64,000 bases of DNA from Rhizobacter sp. (GTDB taxonomy: Bacteria; Pseudomonadota; Gammaproteobacteria; Burkholderiales; Burkholderiaceae_C): NCBI GenBank assembly GCA_023954175.1, contig JAMLIM010000001.1, forward strand, positions 123,901 through 187,900, in the 5' to 3' direction. Every line of letters starts with the position of its first letter. Within the stretch, counting starts at the first letter, position 1. The position numbers and the translations under genes are program-made. This document shows, one piece after another, positions 55,893-64,000 of the stretch. The notes under the pieces are model-generated. The model ran no database searches. It saw only the letters and a program-made list of their open reading frames with translations, and was not told where the DNA came from.

Positions 55893-57158
55893 ATGACCAA
55901 GGGCATCGTCATCATCTGCAACCTCGACACCCGCGGTGAGGACATCGTGTTCGTCAAGGACCTGATCGCCTCGCGCGGCCACCAGCCGATCCTGCTCGAC
56001 TTCAGCATGGAGGAGCCGCCGCCCTTCCCCGGCGACATCCGCACCGAGGATGTCGCCGCGCGCGGCGGCCTGGCGATCGAGGTGGTGCGCGAGAAGTACC
56101 GCAGCGACCGCGACGCGGCGACGCAAAACCAGATCCGCGGCGCGTCGGCCATCGTCGCCGAGTTGATGGCTGCGGGACGCGTGCACGGCGTGATCGGCAT
56201 CGGCGGCGGCACGGCGACGCTGGTCGCGACGTCGATCATGAAGACGCTGCCGTTCGGCCTGCCCAAGCTGATGGCCTCGCCGATGGCGGCGCATCCCTCC
56301 TACATCGACAAGTACGTCGGCACGAAGGACATCACGATGCACCACACGGTGCTCGACATCGTGAAGATGAACCCGCTGCTGAAGGCACAGATCACGAACG
56401 CGGTCGGCGCGATCTGCGGCATGGTCGAAATGACGCAGGGCACCGACTTCCACTTCGACAAGCCGTGCGTCGCGATCTCGTCGTTCGGCTTCGGCGAGAT
56501 GGCGGTGCAGACTGCGATCGGCATGCTCGAGGACGCCGGCTTCACGCCGATCGTCTGCCACGCGCAAGGCAAGGGCGACCGCGCGATGGAGGAGATGATC
56601 CGCGACGGCGCGTTCCAGGGCGCGGTCGATCTGTGCATCGGCGGCGTGATGGAGCACCTGTTCAAAGGCAACCGCGATCCCGGCCCGGATCGCCTGAAGG
56701 CCGCCGCCGCGGCCGGCATCCCGACCGTTCTCGCGCCGTGCGGACTCGACATCCTCTCGTACGGCGGGCGCGCCGACATGCTCGACAAGACCAAGGACCG
56801 CGTGCAATACGTGCAGGACGCGCTGCGCGTGCAGGTGCGCACCACCGCCGACGAATTGCGCCAGGCCGCGGACGTGATCGCCGAACGATTGAACGCCGCG
56901 CGTGGCGAGTGGACTTTCCTCGTTCCGCTCAAGGGCTGGTCCTCGCTCGATCGCGAAGGCCGGCCGATCTACGACCCGCAGGCCGACGCCGCCTTCGTCG
57001 AACGCCTCGAGGCGAAGCTCGACCACCCCGCGCGCGTGAAGAAGGTCGACCTGCACCTCTACACACCCGAATTCGCGCGCGTCGCGGTCGATGAGTTCGT
57101 ACGGTTATTCGAGGCTTCGAAGAAGCCCGCTCGTGCCGCTGCTGGGCAGGCCGCATGA
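55893..57158 (+). CDS. UPF0261 / Tm-1-like ATP-binding protein
   Basis: A 421-aa protein of the UPF0261/Tm-1-like family, named after the tomato viral resistance protein. It has an N-terminal ATP-binding lobe (IVIICNLDTRGEDIVFVKDL, GVIGIGGGTATLVATSIM, GLPKLMASPMAAHPSYIDKYVG) and a C-terminal TIM-barrel-like half. Bacterial members are scattered among catabolic operons and their reaction is not established. Location right after a UbiD carboxylase suggests a role in the phenol pathway or in handling a CoA or phosphate ester. Its stop overlaps an ATG (ATGA) that begins the ORF through repeat copy 4. Confidence 0.85.
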   Translation: MTKGIVIICNLDTRGEDIVFVKDLIASRGHQPILLDFSMEEPPPFPGDIRTEDVAARGGLAIEVVREKYRSDRDAATQNQIRGASAIVAELMAAGRVHGVIGIGGGTATLVATSIMKTLPFGLPKLMASPMAAHPSYIDKYVGTKDITMHHTVLDIVKMNPLLKAQITNAVGAICGMVEMTQGTDFHFDKPCVAISSFGFGEMAVQTAIGMLEDAGFTPIVCHAQGKGDRAMEEMIRDGAFQGAVDLCIGGVMEHLFKGNRDPGPDRLKAAAAAGIPTVLAPCGLDILSYGGRADMLDKTKDRVQYVQDALRVQVRTTADELRQAADVIAERLNAARGEWTFLVPLKGWSSLDREGRPIYDPQADAAFVERLEAKLDHPARVKKVDLHLYTPEFARVAVDEFVRLFEASKKPARAAAGQAA

Positions 57159-57229
57159 AGCGTCGCGCCGAACTCACACGTTCGCGGCGGAGTGAAGTGG
57201 GACGGCGCTGGTTGCGGGTGAGTGTCGCG

Positions 57230-57690
57230 CGCGAAGAGTGGTGCGGCAAAGGCGTGCCCCGGCAGGCCTTTGCAGGCAACCCGGTGGTGCGCGACGAACG
57301 AGAAGAACCGTCGCGGCAGGCGGTGCCCGCCGGGGGCGATTTGCGGAGCGACGAGGATCGCAGGACAGGGGTCGGCGCGCGCAGCGCGCTTCGTAGACTG
57401 ACTCGTCGCAACTGTCTGAGCGCAACGAACGAAGTGAGTGAAGCGAGTTCTGCGACGCGACCCCTGTCCGAGAACCGCAGTGCAGTCGGCGCTGTGCGCC
57501 GACCGCGTAACCATGAGCCCCCGGCGGGTACCGCCTGGCGCGACGCGCATGCGCTGGACCCCACCGCAGGTGCCGCCCGGCGCGACGCCAAAGCGATGAA
57601 GCCAGCAGCGGTTACCACCTGGCGCAACGCCAAAGAGCCGAAACCCACAGCGCGCACGGGCCGCCGCGACGCGCGATCAATGCGATCACC
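57230..57690 (+). repeat. Intercistronic repeat element, copy 4 (with tandem 42-bp units)
   Basis: It lies in the 630-bp gap between the UPF0261 gene and the oxidoreductase gene. It contains the core of about 215 bp (57300-57514) followed by four 42-bp units (57515-57682); the second module is largely absent. The ORF 57155-57787 (210 codons) overlaps the upstream stop as ATGA and ends one base before the ATG at 57789. Units translate as divergent 14-residue repeats (EPPAGTAWRDAHAL, DPTAGAARRDAKAM, and so on). Confidence 0.85.
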
Positions 57691-57788
57691 GCGCCCATCG
57701 CGGCCCGCATCGCAAACGCGCGAGCGACTCTTCGACCCGCATCGCTGCGTACCTCGTGTCCCGCGCCAAGCGCGGTGGAGCAATTGAT

Positions 57789-60700
57789 ATGGAACTGGCA
57801 ACTGTCGCCCTCGACGACAAATACAAGTGCGACAACGGTCGCGTCTACCTGACCGGCGTGCAGGCGCTTGCGCGGCTGCCGATGCTGCAGCGCGAGCGTG
57901 ACCGCGCAGCGGGCCTGAACACGGCGGGCTACGTCTCGGGCTATCGCGGTTCGCCGCTCGGCGGGCTCGACACCGCGCTGCAGGAGGCGGCGCCGTTTCT
58001 CGCCGCGCACGACGTGCGCTTCCACCCCGGTGTCAACGAGGACCTCGCCGCGACCGCGATCTGGGGCACGCAGCAACTGCACCTGCTGCCGGGCGCGAAG
58101 AAGGACGGCATCTTCGCGATGTGGTACGGCAAGGGGCCGGGCGTCGACCGCTGTGGCGATGTGTTCAAGCACGCGAACTTCTCCGGCACGTCGAAGCACG
58201 GTGGCGTGCTCGTCGTCGCCGGCGACGACCATAGCGCGCGCTCGTCGGCCGTCGCGCACCAGAGCGAGCATGTGTTCTCGGCGTGCGCGATGCCGGTGCT
58301 CGCGCCGGCCGGCGTGCAGGAATACCTCGACCTCGGCCTGCATGGCTGGGCGCTGTCGCGCTACTGCGGCTGCTGGGTCGCGCTGAAGACGACGTCCGAT
58401 TCGGCCGAGAGCTCGGCTGCGGTCGAGATCGCGACCGATCGCGTGAAGATCCAGCTGCCGGAGGACTTCGCGCTGCCCAAGGACGGCCTGCACCTGCGCT
58501 GGCCCGACCCGCAGCTGGTGCAGGAATACCGCATGCACGCGTACAAGATCTACGCGGCGGTCGCGTATGCGCGCGCCAACGGGCTGAACCGACTGGTGTG
58601 GGATGCGCCACGGCCGCGCCTTGGCATCATCGCCTGCGGCAAGGCCTGGCTCGACGTGCGCCAGGCGCTGGCCGACCTCGGCATCGACGAGCGCACGGCG
58701 CGCGACATCGGGCTGCGCCTGTACAAGGTCGGCATGGCGTGGCCGCTCGAGGCGACCGGCGTGCGCCGCTTCGCGCAGGGGCTGGAGGAGATCCTCGTGG
58801 TCGAGGAGAAGCGCCAGATCATCGAGTACCAGTTGAAGGAGATGCTCTACGACTGGCGCGACGATGTGCGCCCGCATGTCGTCGGCAAGTTCGACGAGAG
58901 CGGTGAGTGGCCGGCGCCGCCGCACCAGTGGCTGCTGCCGCCGACCGGCGAGTTGACGCCGGCGGTCGTCGCGCGCGCGATCGCCGCGCGCCTGAAGCGC
59001 TTCCATACGAGCGAGGCGATCACCGACCACCTCGCGTTCCTGCGCGCGCAGGACGAGGCCGCGGCGGCCGCTGCCGGCGCGCCGATGCGCACGCCGTTCT
59101 TCTGCTCGGGCTGCCCGCACAACCGATCGACGCGCGTGCCCGAGGGTTCGTGCGCGCTCGGCGGCGTGGGCTGCCACCTGATGGCAGTCGGCATGGAGCG
59201 CAACACGCTCACGATCGCCCAGATGGGCGGCGAAGGGGTGACCTGGCTCGGCATGGCCGAGCACGCCGGCGTGCAGCATGTGTTCGCCAACATGGGCGAC
59301 GGAACGTATTTCCATTCCGGGCTGATCGCGATCCGCGCCGCCGTCGCGGCCGACGTCAACATCACCTACAAGCTGCTCTACAACGATGCGGTCGCGATGA
59401 CCGGCGGCCAGCATGTCGACGGCCAGCTCACGGTGCCGCAGCTCACGCGCCAGCTCGCGGCCGAAGGCGTGCGCAAGATCGTCGTGCTCGCCGACGACCC
59501 GAAGAAGTACCCGCGCGACGCCGACTTCGCGCCCGGCATCGAGATCCGCCCGCGCGAGGACTTCGATGCCGTGCAGCACGCGCTGCGTGAAACGCCGGGC
59601 GTGACGGCGCTCGTGTTCGACCAGACCTGCGCCGCCGAGAAGCGGCGTCGCCGCAAGCGCGACACGTCGGCCGTCGCCGTGCCGCGCCGGATCTTCATCA
59701 ACGAGCGCGTCTGCGACGGCTGCGGCGACTGCAGCCTGAAGTCGAACTGCCTGTCGGTCGTCCCGGTCGCGACCGAGTTCGGCACCAAGCGCGCGATCGA
59801 CCAGTTCAGCTGCAACCTCGACTACAGCTGCGTCGAGGGCTTCTGCCCGAGCATCGTCAGCGTCGAAGGCGCAACGCTCAAGCGGGCGCCGGCCGCGGCA
59901 GTCGCCGCGACGGCGTTCGACGGTCTGCCCGAGCCGGTGCTGCCTGCGCTCGACGCGCCCTACGGGTTGTTGATCGCCGGCGTCGGCGGCACCGGTGTCG
60001 TCACGATCGGCGCGCTGGTCGGCATGGCGGCGCACCTCGAAGGCAAGGGCGTGACCGCGCTCGACATGACGGGCCTGTCGCAAAAGGGCGGCGCGGTGAT
60101 GTCCCACGTGCGCATCGCGCGCCGGCAGGACGAACTGCACGCGGTGCGCATCGACGCCGGCCAGGCCGATGCGGTGCTCGGCTGCGAACTCGTCGTCACC
60201 GCCGGCAGCGACGCGCTGTCGAAGATGCGCCGCGGGCGCACCCGCGTCGTGCTCAACACGGCGCAGGTGATCGGCGGCGAGTTCGTCCGTCATCCGGAGC
60301 GGCCCCTGGCTTCCAACGCGGCGGCGGATTCGGTGCGGCGCGCCGTCGGCGACGACGCGCTCGACGCGCTGGACGCGACCCGGCTCGCGTCGCTGCTGCT
60401 CGGCCACTCGATCGTCGCCAACATGTTCCTGCTCGGCTACGCCTGGCAGCGCGGCTGCGTGCCCGTCTCGCGCGCGGCGCTGATGCGCGCGATCGAGCTC
60501 AACAACGTGAACATCGCCGACAACCAGCGCGCCTTCGACTGGGGGCGGCGCGCCGCGCACGATCCGCAGGGCACCGAGCGCGCCGCTGCCGGCGCCGAAG
60601 TGGTGCCCGCAGGGCATCGGCTCTCGCAGGACTTCACCGAGGTGCTCGCGCGGCGGCGCGCGATGCTCGTCGCCTACCAGAACGAGCGCTACGCCGAGCA

Positions 60701-61316
60701 CTACGCGGCCCTCGTCGAGCGCGCGCGCCGCGCCGAAGCGCAGGTCGCGCCGGGCAGCACGCGGCTCGCCGAAGCCGTCGCGCGCAACGCCTGCAAGCTG
60801 CTCGCGATCAAGGACGAGTACGAGGTCGCGCGCCTCTACACCGACGGCGAGTTCGCGCAGGCGGTGCAAGGCGCGTTCGACGGCGACGTGCAGGTGCACC
60901 TGCATCTCGCCATTCCGGGCCTGCGCAAGCACGACGCGGCGAGCGGCGAGCCGCTCAAGCGCCGCTATGGCCCGTGGATGCTCAATGCGATGCGGCTTCT
61001 CGCCCGACTGAAGGTGCTGCGCGGCACGCCGTTCGACATCCTCGGCTACAGCGCCGAGCGCCGCATGGAGCGTGCGCTCGCGCGGGACTACGAGCGCACC
61101 GTCGCCAGGCTGTGCGCCGAACTGACGGCCGCCGATCTCGATCTGGCGTGCGAGATCGCCGCGCTGCCCGACACGATCCGCGGCTTCGGGCCGGTCAAGC
61201 AGCGCAATGCCGATGCCGCCCGCGCCAGGCAGGAGTTGTTGATGGCCGAGTGGCGGCGCCGCCATCCATCGCCCGACGCCGGCGGGCACGCAGGCGATCC
61301 GGCGCCCGCGCATTGA
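57789..61316 (+). CDS. Arylpyruvate (indolepyruvate):ferredoxin oxidoreductase, fused form
   Basis: A 1175-aa fused 2-oxoacid:ferredoxin oxidoreductase of the proteobacterial IorAB type. Order: pyrimidine/TPP-binding domain (NTAGYVSGYRGSPLGGLDTAL), TPP-binding C-domain (FCSGCPHNRSTRVPEGSCALGG, MGDGTYFHSG), a Cys-rich segment (CDGCGDCSLKSNCL ... CNLDYSCVEGFCPS) and the gamma domain (GVGGTGVVTIGALVGMAAHLEG). It decarboxylates arylpyruvates to aryl-acetyl-CoA with reduced ferredoxin. In aromatic degraders it feeds phenylacetyl-CoA from phenylalanine into the Pad route, which is encoded in this window, while reducing ferredoxin. Confidence 0.88.
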   Translation: MELATVALDDKYKCDNGRVYLTGVQALARLPMLQRERDRAAGLNTAGYVSGYRGSPLGGLDTALQEAAPFLAAHDVRFHPGVNEDLAATAIWGTQQLHLLPGAKKDGIFAMWYGKGPGVDRCGDVFKHANFSGTSKHGGVLVVAGDDHSARSSAVAHQSEHVFSACAMPVLAPAGVQEYLDLGLHGWALSRYCGCWVALKTTSDSAESSAAVEIATDRVKIQLPEDFALPKDGLHLRWPDPQLVQEYRMHAYKIYAAVAYARANGLNRLVWDAPRPRLGIIACGKAWLDVRQALADLGIDERTARDIGLRLYKVGMAWPLEATGVRRFAQGLEEILVVEEKRQIIEYQLKEMLYDWRDDVRPHVVGKFDESGEWPAPPHQWLLPPTGELTPAVVARAIAARLKRFHTSEAITDHLAFLRAQDEAAAAAAGAPMRTPFFCSGCPHNRSTRVPEGSCALGGVGCHLMAVGMERNTLTIAQMGGEGVTWLGMAEHAGVQHVFANMGDGTYFHSGLIAIRAAVAADVNITYKLLYNDAVAMTGGQHVDGQLTVPQLTRQLAAEGVRKIVVLADDPKKYPRDADFAPGIEIRPREDFDAVQHALRETPGVTALVFDQTCAAEKRRRRKRDTSAVAVPRRIFINERVCDGCGDCSLKSNCLSVVPVATEFGTKRAIDQFSCNLDYSCVEGFCPSIVSVEGATLKRAPAAAVAATAFDGLPEPVLPALDAPYGLLIAGVGGTGVVTIGALVGMAAHLEGKGVTALDMTGLSQKGGAVMSHVRIARRQDELHAVRIDAGQADAVLGCELVVTAGSDALSKMRRGRTRVVLNTAQVIGGEFVRHPERPLASNAAADSVRRAVGDDALDALDATRLASLLLGHSIVANMFLLGYAWQRGCVPVSRAALMRAIELNNVNIADNQRAFDWGRRAAHDPQGTERAAAGAEVVPAGHRLSQDFTEVLARRRAMLVAYQNERYAEHYAALVERARRAEAQVAPGSTRLAEAVARNACKLLAIKDEYEVARLYTDGEFAQAVQGAFDGDVQVHLHLAIPGLRKHDAASGEPLKRRYGPWMLNAMRLLARLKVLRGTPFDILGYSAERRMERALARDYERTVARLCAELTAADLDLACEIAALPDTIRGFGPVKQRNADAARARQELLMAEWRRRHPSPDAGGHAGDPAPAH

Positions 61317-61461
61317 CCTCGGCGCGGACGCGAAGCGCGGTTCGTGCGCCACTCGCGGCACGGCGTGCCGCGCCCCGGCTCCGTGGGAACGCACCCCGGC
61401 GAGCGTCGCTGCGGTGCGGCATGTTCGCCCAACGCAGACCCAACACGATGACCGAGGCGCG

Positions 61462-62646
61462 ATGAAGCCGCGCCCGCTGTGGAGCAGCGGCTATCGCCCC
61501 TTCTACCTGCTCGGTGCCGCCTACGCGCCGCTGCTCGTCGCCGGCGTCGTCGGCGCGTTTGCCGGCGTCGTCGATCTGTCGGCGGTCGGCAGCGCGCCGC
61601 CGCTGTGGCACGGGCACGAGATGGTCTTCGGCTTTGCGGTCGCGATCATCTTCGGCACGCTGCTCACCGCGCTGCCGAGCTGGGCCGGCACGCCCGAGGT
61701 GCAGGGCGCGCGGCTCATGCTCCTGGCCGCCCTGTGGCTGCTCGGCCGCGCCGCGTTCTGGGCCGAGCCCTGGCTGCCGCGCGGCGTCACGGCGGCGGCC
61801 GACATGCTGCTGATGCCGGCCCTGTTCGCGATCCTCGCGCCGCAGGTCTGGCGCGTCGCGAACCGCTGGTACCTGCTGCTGCCGCTGATCCTCGCCGCGC
61901 TCACGCTCGCCAACGGCGTCTATCACGCGGGCATCCTGGCGGGCGATGCGGCGCTTGCACGCGCGGGCCTGCATGCGGGGGTGTACGCGCTGGTCGTGCT
62001 CTACGTGCTCAAGGGCGGCGTGCTGACGCCTGTGTTCACGGGCAACGCGTTGCGCGCGCGCGGGCGCGGCGATCAGGCGGCGTTCCTGCTGCCGCTCGAG
62101 GTGCTCGCGGTGGCGGCGATCGTGCTGCTCGCGGCGCTCGACCTGGGCGGTGCGCCGCGTCTGTGGGTCGGGCTCGCGGCGCTTGCCTGCGCCGTGCTGC
62201 ACGCGATGCGCATCGCGCGCTGGCGCGGCTGGCGCGTAGGAAGTGAAGCACTGCTGTGGGCGATGCACCTGAGCTTCGCCTGGCTCGTCATCGCGTTCGC
62301 GCTGAAGGCGGTCGCCGCGCTCACCGGCGCCGTGCCCGAGAACGCCTGGCTGCATGCCTTCACCGTCGGCGCCCTCGGCCTGATGATGCTCGGCCTGATG
62401 ACGCGTGTCGTCCTGCGCCATACCGGCCGGCCGGTGCACGCGCCGCGCGCGATGCAATGGGCCTACGCCGCGATGTTCGCCGCCGCGGCGCTGCGGCTCG
62501 CGGTCGGTGTGCACGGCCTCGGCGACGATGCGATGGCACTTGCCGCGCTGCTCTGGGCGGCGCCGTTCGTCGTCTATCTGGCGCTCTACGCGGCGATGCT
62601 CGTCGCGCCGAGCCTGCCGCGCAGCGGCCCACCGCGGCAGGGCTGA
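61462..62646 (+). CDS. nnrS: NnrS family heme/copper membrane protein
   Basis: A 394-aa protein with about twelve transmembrane helices and the NnrS hallmark start SSGYRPFYLLGAAYAPLLV, PLWHGHEMVFGFAVAIIFGTLLTALPSWAGTP, and later LHAFTVGALGLMMLGLMTRVVLRHTGR. NnrS proteins are induced by NO and protect against nitrosative stress. The ATG at 61462 follows GAGGCGC. It lies downstream of the arylpyruvate oxidoreductase, rich in NO-sensitive cofactors, and is followed by a hairpin (62717-62743). Confidence 0.93.
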   Translation: MKPRPLWSSGYRPFYLLGAAYAPLLVAGVVGAFAGVVDLSAVGSAPPLWHGHEMVFGFAVAIIFGTLLTALPSWAGTPEVQGARLMLLAALWLLGRAAFWAEPWLPRGVTAAADMLLMPALFAILAPQVWRVANRWYLLLPLILAALTLANGVYHAGILAGDAALARAGLHAGVYALVVLYVLKGGVLTPVFTGNALRARGRGDQAAFLLPLEVLAVAAIVLLAALDLGGAPRLWVGLAALACAVLHAMRIARWRGWRVGSEALLWAMHLSFAWLVIAFALKAVAALTGAVPENAWLHAFTVGALGLMMLGLMTRVVLRHTGRPVHAPRAMQWAYAAMFAAAALRLAVGVHGLGDDAMALAALLWAAPFVVYLALYAAMLVAPSLPRSGPPRQG

Positions 62647-62716
62647 CGCGCAGGGCCAGCGCTGTACGGGTACGCGCGTTCGATCGCGAACCGCAGCGCG
62701 GCTCAATCGGGCGCGT

Positions 62717-62743
62717 GGCGCTCTCACCCGAATGGTGAGCGCC
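62717..62743 (+). terminator. Hairpin downstream of nnrS
   Basis: GGCGCTCTCACC and GGTGAGCGCC pair with a short bulge around CGAAT. It lies about 70 bp after the nnrS stop, between convergent genes. It lacks a clear T-run, so a bidirectional or Rho-assisted terminator is assumed. Confidence 0.45.
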
Positions 62744-62815
62744 GCCGTGGGCTTGAGAGTCAATATTCATGCGGTGTTGCCAGCGGACAGTAGCGGTCAA
62801 CTGCCGGAAGCAGGT

Positions 62816-63337
62816 TCAATGGCGCGTGAGCTGAAGCTCGCAGCAGGCCTCGACGATGCGCTGCAGATGCACCGCGTCGGCCGGCCGTACGCCGTGCCCC
62901 AGCAGGTTCAGATAGCGTAGGAGGCCGGCCTCGATCGCGTCGCGTGGCGGCGCGCGGCGCGTCGGCGCCGGCCACTGCGCGGCGAGATCGGCGAGCATCG
63001 ATTGCTCGACGTACTCGAGTTCGAGTTCGAGCGCGAGGATCTGCCTGCGCAGCGCTTGCGCCGCTTCAGCGTCGGGCGGCGGATTGCGCTTGATCGCGCG
63101 CCGCGCCTGTCGAACCGACGCGATCACGTCCGACTGCCACGTGCCGACACACGCCATCGCCTGACGCAGGCGGCGCCTGTCGAGCGCGCGGCCGTCCAGC
63201 CCGAGCCAGCCGCACAGCAACAGCAGGTTCACGTCGGCGCCGCAGTCCTCCTGCAGCGCGAGGCAGGCTTGCTGCACGCCGGCGGCGCGATAGACGCGCA
63301 GCGAAAAGCGCCAGAAGGGGTGTGGTGCGTGGCGCAT
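62816..63337 (-). CDS. TIGR02444 family protein
   Basis: A 173-aa soluble, mostly helical protein of the TIGR02444 (DUF2390) family. It begins PFWRFSLRVYRAAGVQQACLALQEDCGADVNLLLLCGWLG, the conserved family opening, and continues with GTWQSDVIASVRQARRAIK. Function unknown. It is 51 bp downstream of the ubiX-like gene and probably co-transcribed with it. The C-terminal part (from about residue 140) is less conserved-looking. Confidence 0.85.
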   Translation of the reverse strand: MRHAPHPFWRFSLRVYRAAGVQQACLALQEDCGADVNLLLLCGWLGLDGRALDRRRLRQAMACVGTWQSDVIASVRQARRAIKRNPPPDAEAAQALRRQILALELELEYVEQSMLADLAAQWPAPTRRAPPRDAIEAGLLRYLNLLGHGVRPADAVHLQRIVEACCELQLTRH

Positions 63338-63388
63338 CGACCTCAGGTGTGCAGGCTGTCGCGCCGCGTTCCTTCGAGCGCGACGCAG

Positions 63389-63988
63389 CTATTTCGCGTC
63401 AGGATTCGAGTGATCTCCTGCGTCGTGGCGCCCGCTCCAGCGGCGAAACAGCTTGTGCTCGATGCCGACCTGGTCGAGCGCCTTGCCGATGCTCTGGTGC
63501 ACCAGGTCCATGATCGTCTGCGGCCGGTGATAGAAGGCCGGCATCGGCGGCAGGATCACGGCGCCGCAATCGGCGGCGCGCGCCATGAGCTCGAGATGCC
63601 CCTTGTGCAGCGGCGTCTCGCGCACCATCAGCACGAGCTTGCGGCCTTCCTTCAACTGCACGTCGGCGGCGCGCACGACGAGGTTGTAGGTGAACGAATT
63701 GGCGATTGCCGACAAGGTCTTGATCGTGCACGGCGCGACGATCATGCCGCGCGTCAGGAACGAGCCGCTCGCGACCGCGGCGCCGACATCCTTGTTGCTG
63801 TAGACGACCGCGGCGAGCGAGCGCACCTCCTCGAGCGAGGTGTCGGTCTCGATCGCGAAGTTCATGCCCGCGGCCTCGCTCAGGATCAGGTGCGCCGGCT
63901 GCCCGAGGTCCTTCAGCACGCGCAGCAGTTCGACGCCATAGACGACGCCCGTGGCGCCGGTGATCGCCACCACCAGGGGCAGGGTCAT
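63389..63988 (-). CDS. ubiX: UbiX/Pad1-type flavin prenyltransferase
   Basis: A 199-aa flavoprotein that attaches a dimethylallyl group to reduced FMN to make the prenyl-FMN used by UbiD enzymes. It has VAITGATGVVYGVELLRVL (phosphate/FMN loop), APCTIKTLSAIANSFTYNLVVRAADVQLKEGRKLVLMVRETPLH and PPMPAFYHRPQTIMD, the classic UbiX segments. Its length is normal and its ATG lies 12 bp from the window end. In this window it would serve the UbiD carboxylase at 54228 and, in any cell, ubiquinone synthesis. Confidence 0.94.
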   Translation of the reverse strand: MTLPLVVAITGATGVVYGVELLRVLKDLGQPAHLILSEAAGMNFAIETDTSLEEVRSLAAVVYSNKDVGAAVASGSFLTRGMIVAPCTIKTLSAIANSFTYNLVVRAADVQLKEGRKLVLMVRETPLHKGHLELMARAADCGAVILPPMPAFYHRPQTIMDLVHQSIGKALDQVGIEHKLFRRWSGRHDAGDHSNPDAK

Positions 63989-64000
63989 GGGTTGGGTCTC

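Noticed and set aside
57612-61394. A 1260-codon open frame on the minus strand opposite the arylpyruvate oxidoreductase gene
   Set aside because: It is an antisense shadow of a high-GC gene: extremely rich in Arg, Ala, His and Asp, without motifs, while the plus-strand frame encodes a complete, motif-bearing enzyme.

Overview
The window reads as a piece of a GC-rich (roughly two-thirds G+C) denitrifying, anaerobic aromatic-degrading betaproteobacterium. The gene set (cd1 nitrite reductase, phenol carboxylation, phenylacetyl-CoA oxidation, 4-hydroxybenzoyl-CoA reductase) matches what is known from Thauera, Aromatoleum/Azoarcus and related Rhodocyclales-type organisms; the exact genus cannot be decided from sequence alone. 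No rRNA, tRNA, CRISPR array or transposase gene was recognised.

Region 1 (1-7400): nitric-oxide/respiration block. A leftward operon encodes a 51-aa membrane subunit, a CuA-containing subunit II, a B-type-like heme-copper subunit I that lacks the active-site tyrosine (predicted NO reductase rather than oxidase), heme O synthase, a SCO1/SenC copper chaperone and an edge-truncated cytochrome b/ferredoxin fusion. Divergent from it are heme A synthase and a Crp/Fnr (DNR-like) regulator.

Region 2 (7400-10700): phosphatidylserine decarboxylase and a lower-GC patch with a methyltransferase, a small membrane protein whose stop codon lies inside an attC-like site, and a DUF4256-type protein.

Region 3 (10686-25114): nirS-M-C-F-DL-G-H-J-N on the minus strand with nirE divergent, then accessory genes for NO handling (two NnrS-like membrane proteins, hemerythrin, DUF59, DUF2249) and a double GNAT protein. 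TTGA-N6-TCAA boxes lie upstream of nirS/nirE and of the hemerythrin gene.

Region 4 (25194-45090): a long leftward series, in transcription order: FlK-like thioesterase, padB, (repeat), padC, padD, padJ, hcrC, hcrA, hcrB, a fused NfnA-NfnB flavoprotein, (repeat), a rubrerythrin/AMP-ligase fusion, two crotonases flanking a BadH-like dehydrogenase, and an acyl-CoA dehydrogenase. It would oxidise phenylacetyl-CoA to phenylglyoxylate, dehydroxylate 4-hydroxybenzoyl-CoA, balance ferredoxin/NAD(P)H, and activate and beta-oxidise an alicyclic or aromatic acid. A GNAT-Rrf2 pair is divergent.

Region 5 (46200-64000): an alpha/beta hydrolase, an FMN-binding protein and a PLD-like protein, then a phenol island: XylR/DmpR-type sigma-54 activator, a 370-bp control region (anaerobox, UAS, -24/-12 promoter), ppsA-ppsB, (repeat), a UbiD-type carboxylase, a UPF0261 protein, (repeat), an arylpyruvate:ferredoxin oxidoreductase, NnrS, a TIGR02444 protein and UbiX, which would supply prenyl-FMN to UbiD.

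The most unusual object is a structured intercistronic repeat present in four copies (about 31.1-31.9, 41.2-41.9, 53.5-54.1 and 57.2-57.7 kb). Every copy sits between genes of the aromatic clusters, every copy has the same orientation relative to transcription, and each contains a long ORF that in three cases ends at the next gene's start codon.
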